Positions 25,143 through 40,395 are shown, numbered from the stretch's first letter. The stretch: 64,000 nucleotides of DNA from Cacajao melanocephalus (GCA_963573385.1 CAUYLG010071551.1:85312-149311), one strand, 5' to 3'. Notes: a model not told the origin generated them from the letters alone. Translations and numbers: made by a program.

Positions 25143-26395
25143 AATGCTGCTTTTTATATAGCCCTGCTAGTGTGTTCATTATGGTGTGCACTTTAGAGCA
25201 TTGTTTTTCAAGCTGCAGGTTGCCAACCATTAGTAATTCATGAAATCAATAATGTGAGATTTGACTAGTCTTTAAGAAATGAAATGGAATAGACAACAAT
25301 ATCAGAAGGATGATAAAAATATTCTTTCACATTTTTTCCATGTATATGTGAGTACTGGATTGCAATGTAAAATTTCTTATAGATGAAAAAGAAGTTTGAA
25401 AGCTATAGTTTTCGAAAACTCTAGGCTTTTCTAACAAGGTCCCCATGAGTTTTATGTTGTTCAGGTTTGGGGTGTGCAGCTGAGGCAACTGCTGCCTCCT
25501 GGTGCTCTGCACTGAGCTTCAGGGTGTCTGTCTCCCCTTGCAGACTTGACACTAAGCATGGCCCTCCATGAAAATGAGATAGGGAGGTAGGTGCTCAATT
25601 CCAAAATCTCAGCACAGTGAGTTGTTTCCTGATTATGAAAACAATACTGGAAAAAAGAGACAATGTCAGGCTTCAGGCCCCAAGAAGAGGACCGGCAAGA
25701 AAGAATGACGTGGAGTCCCAAGCCCAGGAGAGGAATGCTGAAAACAGGAACATGATTAGAATAGGAGCTCTGTAGCAGAGACCAAAAGCTGCTTGTTCAG
25801 GCTAGGAACAGGAGGATGAGAGGAGGGTGGCTGGAGTTAGAGGTTTTTGGGAAGGGGATCCATTATCTTAACAGGGACAAGTAGCATAGTCTTAAACCAT
25901 GGAGAGGTCAGCAATTGTTGCTGAGAGTGAGGAATGCTTCTGTTCCTCCTCTTACCTGTCTGCCCTGTTGCCTAAGAGGAACAGATACTACTTTTATCGC
26001 TCAAGTTTCAGGACACTGATTAAACCATATTTACTAGAGGGCAGGCCTATTCTATTTCCTGAAAAGTAGACCCATGACAGCCTGTCATCAGCAATGTCAA
26101 CCATGTCCTCCTTTTTTCCATTCCAGATACTAGGATTGGATAGCCGAGTCAATGCCTAGCTTGGGTGTGGCCTTTTTTCTCTCTCTTCACCTAAAAACAT
26201 GCTGGCCATGGCTTTGGGATCCTGTACTACATGGTCAGCCAGAGGGAAAGATCTGGATATGGGCTTTGGGGAGGACAGACCCAACAGCATGCTCCATCTC
26301 AGCCAACTGAGGAGTATGCAGTTTCCACCCCATCAGTAATCAAGCAGGCATTATTTCCAATATTCCACCATCCCAGAAGTGTATCGTTCCCTATA
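25143..26395. other. Mostly unique DNA, possible old DNA-transposon relic
   Basis: Around 25,205-25,260 'tttttcaagctgcaggttgccaacc' and 'attcatgaaatcaat' recall hAT-type MER elements, but I cannot assign a family. The remainder shows no recognisable repeat, exon or RNA gene. Confidence 0.35.
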
Positions 26396-26537
26396 GCAGC
26401 TGTTCCCTAACTGTGGCAGGCATTGGAATCAGGTGGAGGGCTTGCCAAAACACAGGTGGCTTGGCTCCACCCCTGTTTTCTGATTCAGCAGGTCTGGGTT
26501 GGGGCCTGAGACAAGACCTCCAGAACCGCTGTTCTAT
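26396..26537 (+). mobile_element. MER5A-like hAT-Charlie transposon relic
   Basis: The order 'attggaatcaggtggagg', 'ggctccacccctgttttctgattcagcaggtctgggttggggcctga' and terminal 'agaaccgctg' is the MER5A layout. It is a non-autonomous DNA transposon, fixed long before primates. Confidence 0.7.
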
Positions 26538-26646
26538 GAAATCTTGAAAAGGGTGTGTACTGTGAAGGTGACTGGCAGGGCAAGGTGAAAGTGCTCCTAA
26601 ATTCTTCAATTCCCCACCCCTCCTCAATGCCCTGATGTTCAAGGAA

Positions 26647-26915
26647 GCATGACTGGGAGTCCTCAGGAAACTTACAGTCAGAGCAGAAGGGGAAGCAAGC
26701 ATGTGTTACCATGGTACAACAGGAGAGGGAGAGAGCAAGAGGGGGGAAGTGACACACACTTTCAAACAACCAGATCTCAACCAGATAGTGAGAACTCACT
26801 ATCACGAGAGCAGCAAGGGGGAAGAATAATCACCTCCTACTAAGCCCCTCCCCCGACTTGTGGGGATTACAATTTGAGATCAATTTGGGTGAGGACACAG
26901 AGCCAAACCATAACA
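26647..26915 (-). mobile_element. MST/THE1-type MaLR LTR, minus strand
   Basis: 'ctcaggaaacttacagtcagagc' through 'cactatcacgagagcagcaaggggg' to 'gtggggattacaatttgagatcaatttgggtgaggacacagagccaaacca' is the reverse complement of an MST/THE1 long terminal repeat. Only LTR sequence is visible, with no internal region, so it is a solo LTR of an ERVL-MaLR element. It encodes nothing. Confidence 0.85.
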
Positions 26916-27849
26916 GTGACTCAAACAACCACACGGCTCTCGGTGGTTAGTTTTGAGACTCCCCATCTTGAGTGAGATTCCCGGGGAGAAGGAATTGGGA
27001 GAGCATGTATACTGGGGCACTTTGTTCTTAGACAGTCCACTAAGGCCTGTGACTGTGTGACAATCCTTGTAGGAGAGTGTGTTAGTTTTTGTCTATAGCA
27101 CCTGGCATTCCTAGGTTTCCCCACCACCTTGTATTGCAGGCCTAGGAGTGTAAAAACTGTAATTCTGAGTCACTTTGCTATAAGAGATCAGGATGCAATT
27201 TAGGTTCTGATAATGAAGTGTGGTCACATAGGATTTGAAAGGTAGTAAAGAGGAAGCTGCTCTACACCTCTTGTGTAGGTGTACAAGAGGGCTCTGGAAG
27301 ACATAAGTATGGGCAGTGGCATAACTCCATGGCCCACTGTCTAGTCGCCAGCCTCGTGGGTGTAGGGGATCCTGGTGGCTGCCACTGACTCTGCTCCTCC
27401 ATCCTTTCTGCTTCATAACTTCTATTAAATCTCTGTGATCTTGGCAGATCTAGGGAGTTTTCTGTTTCCTGTATTGAACCATGACTGACACCGGGAACAA
27501 GCCTGTTTGGGTGCTTCATGCCTGAGGTCTGGATTAGTGTGGGCATGGAGTAGTGTAGACTCCGCAGGTGTTAAGATGGCTGCCTCAGCTGGGGAAATTT
27601 TGGAGTAGGGGAATGAGTCCAATCCAGAAGAGGTCACCAGCAATCCCCAAATCAGGAAGCCTAAGGGACATACATTCTGGATGGCTCTCATAATGCCTCT
27701 TTCACCATGAGGCCTCACTGATTCTTCTTCTGATTTTCAAAGCAAAGCAAGAAAAACAGCAACTTTTAGATCATTTAGGCAAAATTTTTTGCTAAGGCTG
27801 AATGACTGACTATTCTGCCTGGTTTGATATTTGATTATATATTGTCCTT
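26916..27849. other. Unrecognised DNA, possibly an old LTR
   Basis: The text at about 27,250-27,500 (aataaa-like 'attaaatctctgtgatc' after a GC-rich part) has an LTR-like feel, but I cannot name a family. A small perfect hairpin, CCTCTTGT/ACAAGAGG, lies at 27,267-27,290. No exon recognised. Confidence 0.3.
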
Positions 27850-28154
<305 letters not shown>

Positions 28155-31100
28155 TGTCCTATTTTATGCTCTTATATCTCGACATTCACTCCCCAGTGAG
28201 GCACTAAACTACTTAAGGAAAGATGGTGAGTTTTCACTTTTCAGCCCAAGGGTTGAATGACAAGTTACTGGGGAAAGTCAGCTTTGTTCAGTGTGAACAG
28301 AGAGCTGGACGGGCATTGTGCATCTCTGCAACATTAAAGTCATTTCCTCTGCCCACCTTACTGTCTAAGCCCCACCTTAGGACCTTGTACCTGCAGCTGT
28401 TATTCAGGAGCTGATTCCTTGGCTCTTCAATTGTTCCTGAGCAGAGATAAGACTAAATATATGCCACTTAAGTAATTTTCGTCCAGAGGGAATTGTTTGG
28501 TAACTTTGCTCACAAATACACGGTGCCTATCTCTGCAGGAGAAGTACACATTCCCGCTCCATTGCAGGTGGTTGTGACCCTATGACTGGCACTCAGCAGT
28601 GAAATGTGACTGGGAACAACTGCCCTTGGTTTTTAGTCCCTCTACACCATGTCAGCAATGATGCAGAGAGGTGACTCATCCAGATCTCAGCACAAAGACT
28701 GCAGAGCCTCATGAATCCAGGATAGGCTTGTTGCTAAAACTGTTAAAAGAGAGAGAGATAATAATAATTCTGTATCAGTTAATTTACTTCTGTGAAATAG
28801 TTAGGATTTAAGAGGACTAATAAATTGTGCCTCTCATCCCAGCCAGAGTGTGGTGCTAATTTATAGTCTTAGGAATCAGATCAACAGATTAAAAATATCG
28901 GCTGTATTACTAATAAGAACTAGATTGAAAAAAGCCACCGCATTCCCTATGTAGACTCCACCGGCTGTTAGCCATCCAGGCCCTGGCACAGCAGGTCACT
29001 GCAGGCCTCCTCCCAGGACAGGGAGAGGACAGACACGCTGGTCCAGAAGGAACCATAGGAGGGACCAGACTGGGCGGGCTCCATTCCTGTGGAGTTAACT
29101 CCACAGCAAGACCTGCCCCTGAAAACTTTAGTCCAGGCCAATAGAGAATTCCGGAGGGATTCAGTTACAGTAGAACTGTATTACTCTTTGTATCTTGGAG
29201 AACTTGACAGAAATAGAAATATGAGGAGAGGTCATAAACATGTTCATTTTTGTTTCATTTTTATTCTTGCATATTTTAAAGCCTAGGGGGAAACAGTCAA
29301 GTGACAGATCAAAGCATTGAAATAAAAGTTTAAGCAATGGTAATCCTAACCATTAGCACTCTGCTGCCACCGGGCAGTGACTCCCTGTGAAATGGGAACT
29401 TGTGGCCTGAACATTAATATGACCAACTTTCTGCGAAGGTGTCCATGGCCCACAGGGCCTGGCTGGTTGTTGTTCATTGGTGGCCTGTGGCTTCCAGTGC
29501 AGAGCTGTATTCTGGTTTCTGGGCCTCAGAGGGAAATGGGGTTGTTTTGAAATCCACAATTCCTTAACCAAAAATGCATGAGAAATTAACCTAAAAGTGA
29601 AACAAGCCACTGGCGATTGAAAAGTCAGTGACCCTTCCCGGGTTGCTTTTAAAGGAATAGATTTGTTTTACTTCACACTTTGGTAAGTGATTTAATAAAC
29701 CATAACATCAAAGAAATTATCCAGTGTGTTTCATGTCCTGCAGTCTGGAATATCTGAACTAAATCCTTGCAAATAAGCATCATTATTAGTGAAATTTTGT
29801 TGCAAAATTTGGCATGGGCAATTTTGAATTGTCAGACTTCTAGGCACGATCACAGAATTGGCAAGATTCAAAGCATTTTTCCGATTTAATGACATTTTCT
29901 TTATTGTCCCCATAATCACCTGCTTTATGAACTGTGGCTAGAACTGATGTTGCAACTGGTAATTTTCTTAGAACCCAAATGCATTTATATTTTTCCGTCT
30001 TTTGATTTCCATCATTTCTGGGAATTGTTAGTAGATGGAATAAAAAGAAAATACATTATAAACAATTCAAAACACCAAAAACAAAATTCCTTGGACCTTT
30101 TACAGATACCACACATGGAAATAAATGTGGTTTTTCATTCCAATGGCATTGAGTGGGGATTACATTTTCCTCATTAACCTCTTTCTTAAGCAAACAGTAT
30201 TGTTTTTCAAGTATGTTTTATCTAAATCTAGTTTGACATTTAAAATTAATTCACACTGACTCAGTTCAAGTGAAGAGGTAGAATGTCTTCTTCTTTTGAT
30301 CCCAGCAATTGTGCAATCCTGGTTGAACTGTACCAAAGTAAGAATGCCTACTATTTTAGGGTGAAATCAGAAGATTGATTGTATTGCTTCCAAAACCAAA
30401 ACAAATGAACAAACAAAAAACCATTAGAAGCACTGCATATGTTTTTTTCCTGAACTACTGAGGAAAGAAGTGGAAAAAGGAACTCATGATGTATACTTCA
30501 GATGTGAACATGATTGCTCTCCTTATGACAAACCGCTTATAAAATGAATGTCCTTATTTCTAATTAAAAGAAAGCTCTACCTGTTTTCAATCAGTCATAG
30601 GCAATAATTCCTCTTCTAATATGCGTACCTTAATTTGAAGCAGTGGGAATCTTCTCTTTTCTCCAGGAAGTCAACAGAGTTGCTTAGAAAGACTTCACAG
30701 TTTTGGTAGGAGCAGAAATATAACTTGATTATTTTTTTAGAACTTCTGTAAACACTTATGCATGAATCTATTATCTTTGCCCTGACACAGAACAAAAGCA
30801 TACATTGTTTTCAGTGTTGATATTTGGCAGTGGATGATGAAATGTTTGTGTGTATTTAGGTATGTCCATCTATGTAAAACGAATGAGACATTAAACTAAC
30901 ACTCAGTCTGAATTAAACCCACCAATTTTGAGAAACGTTGTATCAGCTGTCTTCACTGTGCTATTAGCTCTGTCTTGTCAGACATTCTTTTTCATTCTGC
31001 CATCTTTTCATGCATTGCTTCAAAACTCCTGCAATCCTAGCTCAAGATGGCATGAGTTAGATGTGGAGTAAGAACCAATGCTAGTTTCCTTAGTGTCCAC

Positions 31101-31779
31101 AGTTTCAAAACACACCCATTAATGTTACTTGACACCATTTTTCTACATGTGCTTTCTTTGGAAAGTGGAAAAATACACTACCAAGAGGGCTTGTCAGATG
31201 AAACCATATTGCAAAACATTTTCAAAACTGAGTTTTTGACAAAATGCATTTCATCCCAAAAGGGCCTGCTTGATTGAAAGAAGTTAGAGTGTTTCAACAT
31301 GAGCATGTTGCTTATCCTCTCTGTTGCCGATGTGTTTGTGGATTCTACAGACCATACCTCTGAACTTCGATTGTCCCCAGATAGCAGTTTCTACACAGCT
31401 AACTCAGCACAGATAAGAAAGAATTTCAGAACACTCTATTTCTAGGCCTTTTGTTCTTGGAGTAAACATTCAAGAAAATCCCATCCTCATGTTCTTCCAT
31501 GGTTACCTCTAATTCATAAGAGGCTGATTTTCCCCGGCATGCCCATGGTGTCCAACATCACCTTCCAAGTTACATAATCATGCTTGGCCAATCCCAGAAT
31601 GGACTGACGTTTCCAAGATGCAGCCATGCCTTGTTCAAGGTCCCTTGAAGAGATGCTCATTTTGAGTCACGTGACTGTACAGAGGACTTGCCACTTATTC
31701 CTAAATATCCCAGTTTGGCCAACACTTAGCTCAGAAAATGACACCAAAATCAGCTCTGCCACTAACCAGAAGCAGACTA
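28155..31779. other. 3.6 kb unique AT-rich DNA
   Basis: This is the longest transposon-poor stretch of the right part. A GC-richer island-like interval lies at 28,960-29,110 and ends in a perfect palindrome (separate entry). Frames here are under 90 residues. No RNA gene recognised. Confidence 0.4.
29088..29105. repeat. Perfect 18-bp palindrome
   Basis: TGTGGAGTTAACTCCACA equals its own reverse complement. The GTTAAC centre resembles an HNF1-type half-site junction. It could bind a dimeric factor or be a chance palindrome. Confidence 0.9.
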
Positions 31780-31947
31780 TTTTATTTATTCATTTATTTA
31801 GAGATGGAGTCTCACTCTGTAGCCCAAGCTGGAGTGCCGTGGAGCAATCTCGGCTCACTACAATCTCCACTTCCAGGGCTCAGGTGATTCTCGTGCCTCA
31901 GCCTCCTGAGTAGCTGGGCCTAATTTTTTGTACTTTAGTAGAGACAA
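31780..31947 (-). mobile_element. Alu fragment with internal deletion, minus strand
   Basis: (TTTA)n tail, then GAGATGGAGTCTCACTCTG through CTGAGTAGCTGGG, then a jump to CTAATTTTTTGTACTTTAGTAGAGAC. About 35 bases of the right monomer and the whole left monomer are missing. Confidence 0.88.
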
Positions 31948-32559
31948 AGAATGGTTGTATTCAGCTGCATCTGCATTTATAGGTCATCTTAAGAACTATT
32001 CATTGTATGCCACAGAGTTACAGTTAATGATACACAACTATTCTTTGGTAGAGCTGTACCTCTAAGCCAATGTTTCTAGTTCCTGTACTTCTCAAACATA
32101 CCACAATCTTCTTACGTTTCTTACATTTAATTATAAGCCACCAAAAATCATGATCTTCATATACACCTCCGGTCATCTATCACATGGTAAGATTGGGATA
32201 TTGGAGAAATAAAAAGATATCTCCAGAAATAATGTCCCTAGCTAAGATGGAGCTATTTTTGGTATGTTTGACAGTGCCATCTTGAAGGCCATTGGTTTTT
32301 AGAGTATGACTTGAGGTTAGTCCCTGAGAGTGAGAGGTTTTTTTTTTTTTCTCTCTCTCTGTCTATAGATTATTTACTCCAGAATCCAGTTAAACTTCTA
32401 ACTCTAATGTCTATATATTCTTTTTTAATCCAAAAGAAAAATTATCTATGAAACCTTCTGGCCAGTAGGAAACAATAGTCTTCTGGGAGAAAGAAGCATC
32501 TATGGAGATGAAGTTATAGAGCCTATCATGAATTAAGGAAAAGTTATTTCAAATTGCAG
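31948..32559. other. Unique DNA between two Alu fragments
   Basis: Single-copy AT-rich text with a T run and (CT)n at 32,339-32,362. No repeat family recognised. Confidence 0.45.
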
Positions 32560-32568
32560 GAAACAGAC

Positions 32569-32710
32569 AAGAAGAATAATTGTTTTATTAGCCCCTTTCT
32601 GAGTTTCACCACATTGCCCAGGATGGTCTCAAACTCCTGAGCTCAGCAATCTGCTTGTCTTGGCCTCCCAAAGTGCTGGGATTACATGCATGAGCCACAG
32701 CACCTGGCCC
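32569..32710 (-). mobile_element. Free left Alu monomer (FLAM-like), minus strand
   Basis: Only the left Alu monomer is present, preceded by a degenerate A/T-rich tail. GAAACAGAC occurs at 32,560-32,568 and again at 32,711-32,719, a 9-bp target-site duplication exactly bracketing the element. This shows an independent insertion rather than the other half of the Alu at 31,780. Confidence 0.85.
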
Positions 32711-32719
32711 GAAACAGAC

Positions 32720-33352
32720 CATTTCTATGGAGAAAAGAGAAAAATAGGCTTATGGAAAATTGAATTTGCATACTTGATGATAATTAACAACTCAAATTTA
32801 AATCTTTTTAAAAGCCCAAATGTGTGGTATATATGATATGTCCTGAGAGGGAATTTTTAAAAATTCTAATATATTTCACATCTCAGTCACCTTTTGACTA
32901 AGAATTAACATCCTGAACACTGACTAAAAAAGGTGAAAAAAATTTTTATTTTCTCATTTTAAATTTACTTCCTTTGTCAAATTACTCTCAACTAATAAGG
33001 AAAACCATCAAAAGCAACATGGTCCACCTTTATTTGGAATTTCAGAAAAGTTAATGTCCCAAACCATGTCTTCTGAAGTGTTCAAAGGACTTTTGCTGTC
33101 TAACTTCATCTTGTTTAAAGATGTTAGAGCTGTGTTGAGATTAATATCTACAATCAGAAAGTATTATCATCGTTCTGGTTGTCATTATCCTGTTTAGACA
33201 TGCTAGAACTAGATCGCTTGTGTTAAAATGTAATGGACTAGAGAAGAGAAGCATTCAAAATCTTCATGGTGAGAGCTTCAACTATCCAGCCAACTGCCAG
33301 ATGTCTTATTTTCTAAATTCAGAACATCTGATAAATCCATGATTTACCTCAA
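32720..33352. other. Unique AT-rich DNA
   Basis: No gene or repeat recognised. Confidence 0.4.
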
Positions 33353-33532
33353 TTAGTGTTCTCAGCCCTGCCTGCACATTAGAATAGCCCCGGAATTTAA
33401 AATAAAAAATCAATAGACAGGCTCCACCCCATACTGAGTAAAGCAGAATATCTCAGGGTGGGGCCCCAGACTTTTTTTTTTTTAAGTTCCCCAAGTGATT
33501 TGAACATGCAGCCAGGGTAAGAATCAGTAACT
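33353..33532 (+). mobile_element. MER5-type hAT-Charlie transposon relic
   Basis: 'ctcagccctgcctgcacattagaatagccc' through 'cagggtggggccccagact' to 'gattTGAacatgcagccagggtaagaatc' follows the MER5 order, including near-complementary ends (GCCCTGCCTGCACATTAG against the terminal AACATGCAGCCAGGGT). Confidence 0.75.
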
Positions 33533-34834
<1,302 letters not shown>

Positions 34835-34911
34835 TACAATTTTTAATAATCTAATTCAACTTCAGTAGTAGTTCATAATCTTTGAGAATCAGATAAAATC
34901 TATGTATTCTC

Positions 34912-35070
34912 TTTTTTGTTTTTTTATTTTTTTATTGCATTTTAGGTTTTGGGGTACATGTGAAGAACATGCAAGATTGTTGCATAGGTACACACACACG
35001 GCAGTGTGATTTGCTGCCTTCCTCCCCATCACCTATATCTGGCATTTCTCCCCATGCTCTCTCTCCCCAA
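34912..35070 (-). mobile_element. L1 3' end, minus strand
   Basis: T-rich start, then 'ggttttggggtacatgtgaagaacatgcaagattgttgcataggtac' is the reverse complement of an L1 3' UTR end. It is strongly 5' truncated, with only about 150 bp. Confidence 0.8.
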
Positions 35071-35094
35071 ACCTATGTATTCTCTTGAAGTGGT

Positions 35095-35815
35095 TAGATA
35101 TTATGGTATAACAAACAACTCAAAACGTAGTGGCTTAAAACAACTAGCATTAAATTGTTCATAATTCTGCAATTTGTGCTGGGCCCAGCTGGTGATTCTT
35201 CTGCTGGCTTTGTCTGGAATCACTCAGGCAGCCTCAGTCATCTAATGGCTTAAAGGAGGCTGAGTGGCCCAGATAGCCTCAGTCTCATGTTTGGTGGTTG
35301 TTGCTGACTATCCGCTGTGCCATGTGTGTCCAGCAAGAGAGCTAGATCTGATTCACTTGGTAGTGGCTAATTCACTTGGTAGATCATGAAAGCAAAACTT
35401 GCAAGGCTTCTTGAGACCAAGGCTTAGAAGTCACATGGCATCATTTCTGCCTCATTCCTTTTTTAAAAAAAAATTATATATATATATGGTCCTCTGACCT
35501 CAGCCTCCCCAGTAAGTAGGATTACAGGCACACATCACCACACCTGGCTAAGTTTTCAATTTTTGTAGAGACAGGGTTTCGCTTTGTTGCCAGGGCTGGT
35601 CTTGAACTCCTGGCCTCAAGTGACCCTCCAGCCTTGGTCTCCCAAACTGCTGGGAATACAGACATTAGCCACTGTGCCCAGCTTCTACCCATGCCTCATT
35701 CTTTTGGACAGAGTAGCTGTCACAGGCCAGCCCAGATCAATGGTAGGGAAAAAGACAATACATTTAGATGGAAGTTACTGCAAAGACTTGTGACCATATC
35801 TAATTTACCACACTT
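35095..35815 (+). mobile_element. Ancient interspersed repeat split by an Alu
   Basis: 'aacaaacaactcaaaacgtagtggcttaaaacaac' is the hallmark of a common mammalian repeat. The part after the Alu (35,706-35,815: 'caggccagcccagatca', 'ctgcaaagacttgtgacc') continues it in the same orientation. I believe it is MaLR/MLT1-like, but the family assignment is tentative. A local direct repeat TTCACTTGGTAG occurs twice near 35,353-35,384. Confidence 0.5.
35461..35691 (-). mobile_element. Old Alu, truncated, minus strand
   Basis: A-rich/(TA)n remains at the tail side, then the Alu minus strand with part of the right monomer missing. TGCCTCATTCCTT at 35,448-35,460 and TGCCTCATTCTTTT at 35,692-35,705 form the target-site duplication. 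It is an older, J-like copy by its divergence. Confidence 0.9.
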
Positions 35816-36261
35816 TCCCTCAGAAAAAAATGTTTCTACACTAATACACATGATACATGTTAATTTCAGGGGAATTTATGGATCCTTCCAACCCAAGTTA
35901 AAAGTCTCTAATCTATTCTAACTATGGATATATTTAAATGAGGATATTAACACTCAAGAAGACTAAAGATTTAGAAGACTAAAGAAGACCAATGTCAAAC
36001 AGATATTTATTTAGTTATACAAGCACATAAGTATGGCCTATATCATCCAGATTTCATAACCCCTAGTCCCATGCCGTTTCCATTTTCCCAACTGATAATT
36101 ACTTTATTATTACAGGAAATGAATTCCAGCAATTTTAGAATCATCACTCAACCACCAAATCAGGATGATGTAAGTCAAATGTACACAGTAAAATATAAAT
36201 ATTTTATTTAATCCAGATACTCCACACATAAATCCAGATAGGAAAGTAGGCCAGTTAAAAA
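35816..36261. other. Unique AT-rich DNA
   Basis: No repeat or gene recognised. Confidence 0.4.
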
Positions 36262-36263
36262 TA

Positions 36264-36753
36264 CAATTGACTCTTGAATAGCACAAGGGTCAAGGGTGCC
36301 AATATCCTTGCAGTAAAAAATCTGAGCATAACTTTGGATTCCCCATACACTTTACTAATAGCCTACTGTTGACTGGAAGCCCTGCTGATAATATAAACAG
36401 TCAATTAACACATATTTTGTGTTAAATGTATTGTATACTGTTCTTACAGTAAAGTAAGCAAGAGAAAAGAAAATTTTAATAAGAAAATCATAAGGAAGAG
36501 AAAATATATTAACTACTCATTCAGTGGAAGTAGATCATCATAAAGGTCTTCATCCATGTCCTCCTCAAGTTGAGTGGGCTGAAGAGGAGGAGGAGGGATT
36601 GGCCTTGCTGTCTCAGGGGTAGAGGTGGAAGAGGTGGAGTATGTGGAAGAGGAGGCAGGAGGCCAGGCACACTTGATGTAATTTTACTGAAAAAAAAACC
36701 CACATGTAAGTGGACCCTCACGGTTCAAAGCTGTGTTGTTCAAGGGTTACCTG
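36264..36753 (+). mobile_element. TcMar-Tigger DNA transposon (MER2/Tigger1-like), complete ends
   Basis: Ends are terminal inverted repeats: CAATTGACTCTTGAATAGCAC at the left against the complement of GTGTTGTTCAAGGGTTACCTG at the right. TA dinucleotides at 36,262-36,263 and 36,754-36,755 are the expected Tigger target duplication. The inner text ('aaagtaagcaagagaaaagaaaat', 'aaaatcataaggaagagaaaatatatt', 'gatcatcataaaggtcttcatcc') is the family's known non-coding interior. No transposase frame is present. The purine-rich part at 36,580-36,660 belongs to the element. Confidence 0.88.
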
Positions 36754-36755
36754 TA

Positions 36756-37284
36756 GATGTGAGGAGTAAATTACTTTATTAATTTGCCAAATGGCATAAT
36801 TATTTATAAATTGTGAACTGTTCCTTAAGCCTCTCTTTTTACTTATTGGTACTCACTATGCTTCAAGTAACTCACATGGAAAAGATTACAACAGATAATT
36901 TGTGATCACCAGGGTTGTTTTCACTTTTCAACCATGCACTTAAAAATCATTCATTGATATGAACGGCAAGTAACCAATTTATATGAGTTTAAACACCAGG
37001 CACTGTTACCACTGCAAATTTTTGTTTGTATCTCATAAGATAAAGAATATTAAAAGGAAATCAATGTGGTTTAGTTTGAATTGTTGCCATTTTGTTGCTG
37101 TTGTTGCCAATGGATGGTATTTCACTTGAGTGCTTCAGCTGTGCTTAATTTTTAAAAATTATTAGTATGTTATTTTATTTTTAATATTTTTGCTCATTTG
37201 GCAGGTTGATTTGGTCCAAATGGATAGAGAGAAATGAATTAGTTTTGAAATACTTGATTTTCATTAGCAACTAATAAAAGCCAA
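36756..37284. other. Unique AT-rich DNA
   Basis: No gene. A GTTGTTGCC doublet lies near 37,080-37,110. Confidence 0.4.
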
Positions 37285-37634
37285 GATTTTTTCCCTTACC
37301 CTTTTAATCATGAAAATGTTCAAACATGCAGAGAAATAGAATAATACAATGCATACCCATAACCCAAAACCTTTAATTAATAATTGTCCTCTGTCTGTTT
37401 GTTTTTGTTTTTGTTTTTGTTTTTTTGTGGTTGTTGGACCGTTTTAAAGTCAATCACCCCCAGTACTTCAGCACATATCTCAAAAAAAAAAAAATGAGGA
37501 CACCATTTTTAACATAACCAAATACCAATATATGCCACTTAATAAATTCATAGTAATTCCTTAATATCATATAATACCCTGTACATATTCAAATTATTAC
37601 CATGGTTTTATAGGGTTTTTTAGAACATACTGTT

Positions 37635-37760
37635 TTAAAATTAATTTTTATTTATAATTGATACATAATAATTGCACATTCTTATGGAGTACGGTGTGAT
37701 GTTTCAACACATGTAGCCATTGTATAGTAATGAGCTCAGGATATGTAGAGTTCTTTTTCC
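37635..37760 (-). mobile_element. L1 3' UTR fragment, minus strand
   Basis: 'aattgatacataataattgcacattcttatggagtac' matches the reverse of an L1PB/L1MA-type 3' UTR. The same motif begins the L1 at 61,366. Confidence 0.65.
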
Positions 37761-38106
37761 AGTTTAGAATCTAATCAAGGCACACACGTAACAATTGTTA
37801 TGTCTTCCATCTTTTTTAATCCAGTGCACAGCCACGTTTCCCCTTTCCTCATGCTATTGACTTTTTTAAAAGGCCAGGCCTTAAAAAAAAAAAAAGTGCT
37901 GGTCTTCATCACCATTTTGTACTTTACTAAGCCTGTCTTATAGACGGCCCCAGTTCTAGACTTTTTGATTCTTTCTTTAGAGTGGTTTAACTTGTTCCTC
38001 CATTCTCGGTATAGCCTACACATCTAAAGTCTTGACTTGATGCAGGTTACACATTTTGAAAAATACTCATAGATGAGGCTATCTCCTTCATACTGCATGG
38101 CAGCAG

Positions 38107-38260
38107 CCAGGCATGGTGGCTCATGCCTGTAGTCTCAGCTGCTCAGGAAACTGAGATGGGAGGATCATGCTTGAGTCCAGGAGTTGGAGGCTGCAGTGAG
38201 CTGTTATCACACCACTGCACTCCAACCTGGGTGTCATACCGAGACCTTGTCTCTCGAAAA
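38107..38260 (+). mobile_element. Free right Alu monomer (FRAM-like)
   Basis: CCAGGCATGGTGGCTCATGCCTGTAG through GCACTCCAACCTGGGTGTC: a single Alu-type monomer with the right-arm insertion. It is old and diverged, and sits inside the L1M. Confidence 0.8.
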
Positions 38261-38508
38261 CATTAATACAAATTTTAAAAGCATAGTTCATGGCATTAGG
38301 ATTACATTGAGCCTGTTTTTTTCACTATTAGTGATGCCAAGTTTGATTCCTAAATTAAGGTAATGGCAACCACAACTCTCTTCACTATTGAGAGATATTT
38401 TCCCCTTATCAATCGGCTAGTCATCCTGGGGTAATAATTTGGTGCCATGCAAATATCCACTTCCCTAAAGTTAGTTTTCTTTCAAAAAATAAAATAAAAC
38501 TACAGGTC

Positions 38509-40129
<1,621 letters not shown>

Positions 40130-40395
40130 AACCCAGCTGGATCCCACCTCTTTGGGAGGCTAAGGTGGGAGGATTGCTTGAGGCCAGTAGTTCACAGTCA
40201 GCCTGGGCAACATAATGAGATCCTGTTTCTACCAAAAAACTTAAAAATTACCATGGTATGGTGGGGCATGCCTGTCATCCCAGCTACTCAGGAGGCTGTG
40301 GCAGGAGGATCGCTTGGGACTGTGAGGTCAAGGCTGCAGTGGGCTCTGATTATGCCACTGCTCTTCAGCTTGGGCTACAGAGTGAGATCCTATCA
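40130..40395 (+). mobile_element. Old Alu (J-like), 5' end degraded
   Basis: 'cacctctttgggaggctaaggtgggaggattgcttgaggccag' through 'ctacagagtgagatcctatc' is an Alu with J-type diagnostic text (GGATTGCTTGAG, GTCAAGGCTGCAGTG). Its first bases are eroded. It runs straight into the AAAG tract. Confidence 0.9.

Larger units (their letters stand above)
37285..38480 (+). mobile_element. Old L1M-type LINE 3' region with nested repeats
   Basis: 'atgaaaatgttcaaacatgcagagaaatagaataatacaatgcatacccataaccc' is a known L1M untranslated motif. The order continues through 'tcatgctattgacttttttaaaa', 'ggtttaacttgttcctccattct', and after the FRAM to 'gtgatgccaagtttgattcc' and 'gtgccatgcaaatatcc'. A (TTTTTG)n run is at 37,398-37,428. 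The copy is heavily decayed, and two younger elements sit inside it. Confidence 0.6.

Noticed and set aside
31780..32710. One Alu split by about 640 bp of foreign DNA (right monomer at 31,780, left monomer at 32,569).
   Set aside because: The second piece has its own 9-bp target-site duplication GAAACAGAC on both sides, so it is an independent free-monomer insertion.
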